From positions 1-64,000 of IMG/VR virus record IMGVR_UViG_3300033064_004648: a stretch of DNA of 64,000 bases; one strand, 5' to 3'. The notes beneath the pieces are model-generated. The model was given only the letters and a program-made list of their open reading frames with translations. It searched no databases and had not been told where the DNA came from. Position 1 is the first letter of the stretch; the number at the start of each line of letters is the position of its first letter. Origin of the DNA: a virus. The translations under genes and the position numbers were made by a program. Shown in pieces: positions 63,871-64,000 of this stretch.

Positions 63871-64000
63871 ATGAAACATGGAGTTTACAAAATTGAAAAT
63901 ATTTGTGATAAATCATTATATATTGGATCGGGGAATCTAAAGGAAAGATTTTATCATAACTTCAATGATCTAAAAAGAAATGCCCACTATAATTCCAATT
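63871..64000 (+). CDS. GIY-YIG homing endonuclease, N-terminal part (runs off window)
   Basis: KHGVYKIENICDKSLYIGSG shows the GIY-YIG core with the Arg in NLKERFYH, as in the genes at 20846, 40923 and 53106. The frame is open at the right edge. Confidence 0.8.
   Translation, partial: MKHGVYKIENICDKSLYIGSGNLKERFYHNFNDLKRNAHYNSN

Overview
The window is about 70 % A+T, almost fully coding, and every convincing gene lies on the + strand, mostly packed with 1-20 bp gaps or ATGA/TAATG overlaps. It reads as an early/middle (replication, nucleotide and RNA metabolism) segment of a large double-stranded DNA bacteriophage or a prophage-like relative. Evidence: a T7-type primase-helicase, a Sak4-like RecA-fold ATPase, an SSB-like protein, a PD-(D/E)XK nuclease and a phage-type DnaE polymerase in one block; dozens of small unknown genes of familiar phage families; several tRNAs; and about 15 homing-endonuclease genes or fragments. 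No virion, terminase or lysis gene is recognisable here. Starts are normally preceded by AAGGAG-like sites, and TAA, TAG and TGA are all used as stops. Fourteen good sigma70-like promoters (TTGACA, 17 bp, usually TGnTATnAT) suggest that an ordinary bacterial RNA polymerase transcribes the genes. Two Pro/Thr-linked or YkuD-type lipoproteins suggest a peptidoglycan-bearing host; their style recalls Chloroflexota sequences, but that is a weak inference.

Layout. 1-3.4 kb: two glycosyltransferases between HNH genes. 3.4-8 kb: small genes, a BCS1-like AAA ATPase, one gene with an in-frame amber and one with a frameshift at an A7 run. 8-9.7 kb: GIY-YIG endonuclease and tyrosine recombinase. 9.7-22.8 kb: many small genes, two tandem Acb2-like (anti-CBASS sponge family) genes, an hpt-purA/purZ-type purine pair, a DNA methyltransferase and a SLOG/DUF2493 protein. 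22.8-24.9 kb: a promoter-driven structured-RNA transcript (two paralogous hairpins flanking a tRNA whose anticodon loop is replaced by a permuted copy of the same motif), then a 617-aa protein of unknown function. 25-31 kb: lipoproteins, L,D-transpeptidase, partial methyltransferase and HNH genes. 31.8-37.5 kb: nucleotidyltransferases, CCA-adding enzyme, and an EcoRI-like methyltransferase with a DUF262-HNH protein (restriction-modification-like pair). 37.8-38.3 kb: tRNA-Tyr, further structured RNAs and an odd tRNA-like RNA. 42-45 kb: intein-containing RtcB RNA ligase, a metallophosphoesterase and a chimeric RNA-ligase fragment. 48.5-49 kb: tRNA-Gln, a degenerate tRNA, tRNA-Asn. 49-58 kb: HD protein, ATPase, SSB-like protein, primase-helicase, nuclease and DNA polymerase. 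59-64 kb: small genes, including a Lar-like zinc ribbon.

Themes. (1) RNA repair and tRNA metabolism: RtcB, CCA-adding enzyme, RNA-ligase remnant, two further nucleotidyltransferases, tRNAs and unusual structured RNAs. (2) Counter-defence and modification: Acb2 homologues, Lar-like protein, three methyltransferase-like genes and a DUF262-HNH nuclease. (3) Purine supply through HPRT and a short PurA/PurZ-type enzyme. (4) A repeated intergenic palindrome (AAACCACATAAAA-N6-TTTTATGTGGTTT and variants) that sits between genes about 40 times. (5) Heavy colonisation by modular homing endonucleases, which have left scars, chimeras and duplicated leaders. All functional statements come from reading motifs by eye; no database search was run.
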